Part shown: positions 61,510 through 64,000 of the stretch, one piece after another
How the letters are laid out: the number at the start of each line of letters is the position of its first letter
Position numbering within the stretch: position 1 is the stretch's first letter
NCBI GenBank assembly: GCA_024449915.1
Contig: JAMZAV010000309.1
Location: forward strand, 310,001 to 374,000
DNA length: 64,000 nucleotides
Source of the DNA: Sweltsa coloradensis
Taxonomy: Eukaryota > Arthropoda > Insecta > Plecoptera > Chloroperlidae
Direction of reading: 5' to 3'
Made by a program: the position numbers and the translations under genes
The notes under the pieces: model-generated
Told to the model about the DNA's origin: nothing
What the model saw: the letters and a program-made list of their open reading frames with translations, nothing else
The model's database searches: none

Positions 61510-62531
61510 TTATATATATAAGTTATTATAACTGGTTAATATTAATTTTAATATATTTATAAATGAAGTATTATGTGTTCTTAGACATAAGAAAAATCTG
61601 TTTTAAAAATTAGCGATATCCTTTCGAAATTTTGCTTTAAAAACACATTTTTGTATGAACATTAAATAGTTCCGGTGTAGGCCTACACTTTTAATAACAA
61701 GGATCTCGCTCGTCTCTATAGCTTACACAACTCCAACTAGGCCTACGTGCTATTTGTTTTTCCAGTTACCGTTCATTTAATATGATAAAGCATTGAACTT
61801 AAATTATCGGCTACTGGAAAAAAAAACGTGAAGTGAACTTTTTCTCTTCAATTCCCAAGTTGTTGCCAATCCAGCCAAATTTCTTCCATCCCTTTCTTCA
61901 TTTCTTTCTTTTCGGCATTATCTTTAACCTCTCAAAACATACCTGTAAAGAGGGCATTCACAGTTTGTAATATGGCTACGGGAATTGATTACCTTGTAAT
62001 AAAAAAAAATGAGGACCCAATAAAAAAACTCATCCCTTTCTTCACCATTGAAATACATCTAAGAGGCATTACTTGATAGCAGTTCAATTAGACACAATAA
62101 TCAGAAGCTTAACTTCATTGAATACGAAGCTCATTATATGAATCTCCTTAGACAAAATCATTGAAGCTTTATTTTCCATGTTTTCTCAACCTTTACATCA
62201 GCTCATTAGGGCCTCCTTCTTTGTGGTAAAGAAATTGATGTTCCATGTAATTTTAATAGTTTGATTCCGTGTTCGTTCTGGAAAAACTCTTCACCACACT
62301 TGAACTGCTCTGACAAAGACTTAAAAACTGAAGAAATCATGTACGATTCGGGACCTCTTCCAAGAGGGGATTGTAGTTATAATCGTCGTCGAGCAGATGT
62401 TTTGAAAGCGCCGTTTGAAATAGGGAGCGTTCCAGAACACACCGACCTAGGGGAACGATCCCGCACCTGGCTGTTTTCTGATTGGTTGATCCGGCAGCTG
62501 GCCGGGCGGTAGTGAGCGACAGGCAGATGAA

Positions 62532-62735
62532 GTGTGGCACGCGTCTATGACAACTGGCGCACGACCTGAGGCCAAGGCGCAGAGACGAGAAGAACAGATG
62601 GATAGCCTGAGGCTGAAGCGAGCGCGAGAGCTTTCTTATCACCTCCGTGTGAAACAATCAATGGATGAGAGATTGGGATTTAAGCGAATAAGAACTTCTA
62701 CCGTAAACATTCTATATAAACTGAATGTTTTATCA
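62532..62735 (+). other. Unrecognised charged open frame (weak exon candidate)
   Basis: 68 codons, rich in arginine, glutamate and lysine (for example RREEQMDSLRLKRARELSYH), in a GC-richer patch. An overlapping frame at 62261-62512 is also open. No signal, domain, splice signal pair or homologue is recognised. It is probably not coding but has more coding-like composition than most frames here. Confidence 0.15.
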
Positions 62736-63416
62736 TGATAGTGATGAACCCTCGTTGAAAGCACCGTTGATTTTTCTTCATGCACGCCCAATCTGTTAGA
62801 AAACTCCAATATATACATTGATGAAAAATTTGTAAATTACCAATAATGACAAATTAAAAACTAGATTTTTATTTTTATTTTGATTTAATACACACAATAA
62901 ACGGCTGTAACGATCTGCCCGTCTTATTTGAAAACTTTTTTTTTATGAATATACTACTTCGAATACTTGAGTCATGTTTAGCTTTTGCACGTCTTTACGT
63001 ATGTATTATAACTGTGAGGTTGTTGTGTTTATTGATAGTTGCTGTACCTCATTTTCTTCTAATTAAAACCGTGTAATGTAGGAAATAAGAATGTATGTAT
63101 TTTCATAAAGTACATACCCTTTTCAATTTAAAAATTAAAATTAATTAGTAATTGTTAGAATAAATTACTTTAAGTAGTGTTGGGAATGGCCTTCAACTTC
63201 ACGTACACAATCAAGGTCAAAAGGTTACGGTTTCTAGTTTCTTGACCCGGTTCAGGAGCACTGAAAGGAAACGTAAAAAAAATCGACGTCCTGTGCGTTG
63301 ACTGACGGAAGAGCAGCAAAGCAAGAGAGAGAGACAGAGAAACTTATGTAAAACTCTAATTACCGCCTGTAGCCAGGCGAGCTCCGCGTTAATTGCACCG
63401 ATAACGTAGCAGAGGA

Positions 63417-63446
63417 AGTCTCGAGTACCTAGGTCTACTCGAGACT
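63417..63446. other. Perfect 11-bp hairpin
   Basis: AGTCTCGAGTA and TACTCGAGACT flank an 8-base loop (CCTAGGTC). It lies in a moderately GC-rich stretch (63360-63480). There is no T-run after it and no known RNA is recognised. Confidence 0.5.
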
Positions 63447-63555
63447 CGCGTTCACGCCGTCATCCGCGTCTAATTGACATCGTTCTCATGAAGTCTGCAG
63501 CCTCGTAACTCGAAAGCTTATACTAATCACGTAATACTAATGTTTAAGAGTGAAA

Positions 63556-63580
63556 GTTCAAGTTCAAGTTCAAGTTCAAG
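63556..63580. repeat. (AAGTTC)4 microsatellite
   Basis: Four hexamer units in a row. Confidence 0.9.
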
Positions 63581-63720
63581 AACGGTTCTCTCAAGTGTGA
63601 ACTTAAAGTTATTAAACTAATTATTCCTAGACGAATAATTTAGCTGACCTTGAGCTCGCCTCCGCACTCGCGCAAGACGTGACGACATGAGCCCAATTGT
63701 TAATGCTAATGGTCTATCTA

Positions 63721-63744
63721 AATGAATGAATGAATGAATGAATG
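63721..63744. repeat. (AATG)6 microsatellite
   Basis: Six tetramer units in a row. Confidence 0.9.
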
Positions 63745-64000
63745 ATCCACGTTAGAACCATCTCCACATGGTCCAAGCTATACAACTACACTGGTTTCAT
63801 TGTCTTTTGTTTTGTGCCCTGTGCTCTGATTTACTGTCACTAAAAAGATGTGACAATGAGTGATTAAGGAGTTCTTAAACATTCATAAGGTTTAAGTACA
63901 TCTTAATCAATTCACAATCTCCATTTTTTTCTTCGTTGTTGTGTAGTAACATCCAATCAGGCCACACGACACAAAACACGAGTCAATAAAGTCAGTGGTT

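Larger units (their letters stand above)
51059..64000 (+). other. Probable intron 1 of the MOXD1-like gene (open at the window end)
   Basis: The exon ends at a strong donor (GTAAGT, 51059-51064). I saw no continuation of the DOMON domain or copper-binding histidine motifs downstream in the open frames. The intron is therefore likely to be at least 12.9 kb. It hosts a tRNA-like foldback, a LINE 3' end, two family A copies, SINEs and a 51-bp tandem repeat. Small exons without a start codon could have been missed. Confidence 0.5.
61510..64000. other. Mostly unassigned (presumed intron)
   Basis: Apart from the weak frame at 62532, the hairpin at 63417 and two microsatellites, nothing is recognised. 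Confidence 0.4.

Overview
The window looks like AT-rich, repeat-dense nuclear DNA from an arthropod, most likely an insect. This rests on long non-coding stretches, many tRNA-derived SINE-like repeats, MITE-like elements, LINE 3' ends with simple-repeat tails, several micro- and minisatellites, and one spliced gene whose domain belongs to an animal monooxygenase family. A hemipteran is my guess from the general character of the repeats; nothing here proves it. There are no bacterial operons, no rRNA, no convincing intact tRNA and no CRISPR array.

Only one protein-coding segment is convincing: a 5' exon at 50459-51058 (+). It encodes a signal peptide, an acidic linker and the first half of a DOMON domain, and ends at a phase-0 splice donor. 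It resembles the N-terminus of insect MOXD1-like (dopamine beta-hydroxylase-like) copper monooxygenases. I found no further exons, so intron 1 probably runs past the end of the window. Nearly all other open frames are chance frames in AT-rich DNA or frames kept open by satellites.

Layout. 0-12 kb: tRNA-derived SINEs of two families, one repeat of unknown class (family D), a 37-bp tandem repeat and an inverted pair of tRNA-like modules near 11.6-11.9 kb. 12-21 kb: family C, the first copy of a recurring ~0.7 kb element (family A), a LINE 3' fragment, a CT microsatellite and an imperfect ~780-bp tandem duplication. 21-32 kb: three foldback structures, a 547-bp hAT-like MITE with an 8-bp target-site duplication, and an 11-copy 81-bp minisatellite. 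32-46 kb: GAA and CTGT microsatellites, two more family A copies flanking a 98-bp satellite, a second LINE end, a second family D copy and one copy of family B. 46-60 kb: the second family C copy, the MOXD1-like exon, a second foldback of paired tRNA-like modules, a LINE 3' end with an AAAT tail, another family A copy, two opposed SINE copies and a 51-bp triplet repeat. 60-64 kb: a minus-strand family A copy carrying a family B element inserted at a TA site, then sparse sequence.

The window is mainly a record of transposition around the start of one long-intron gene. Repeat family letters used here are local labels, not database names.
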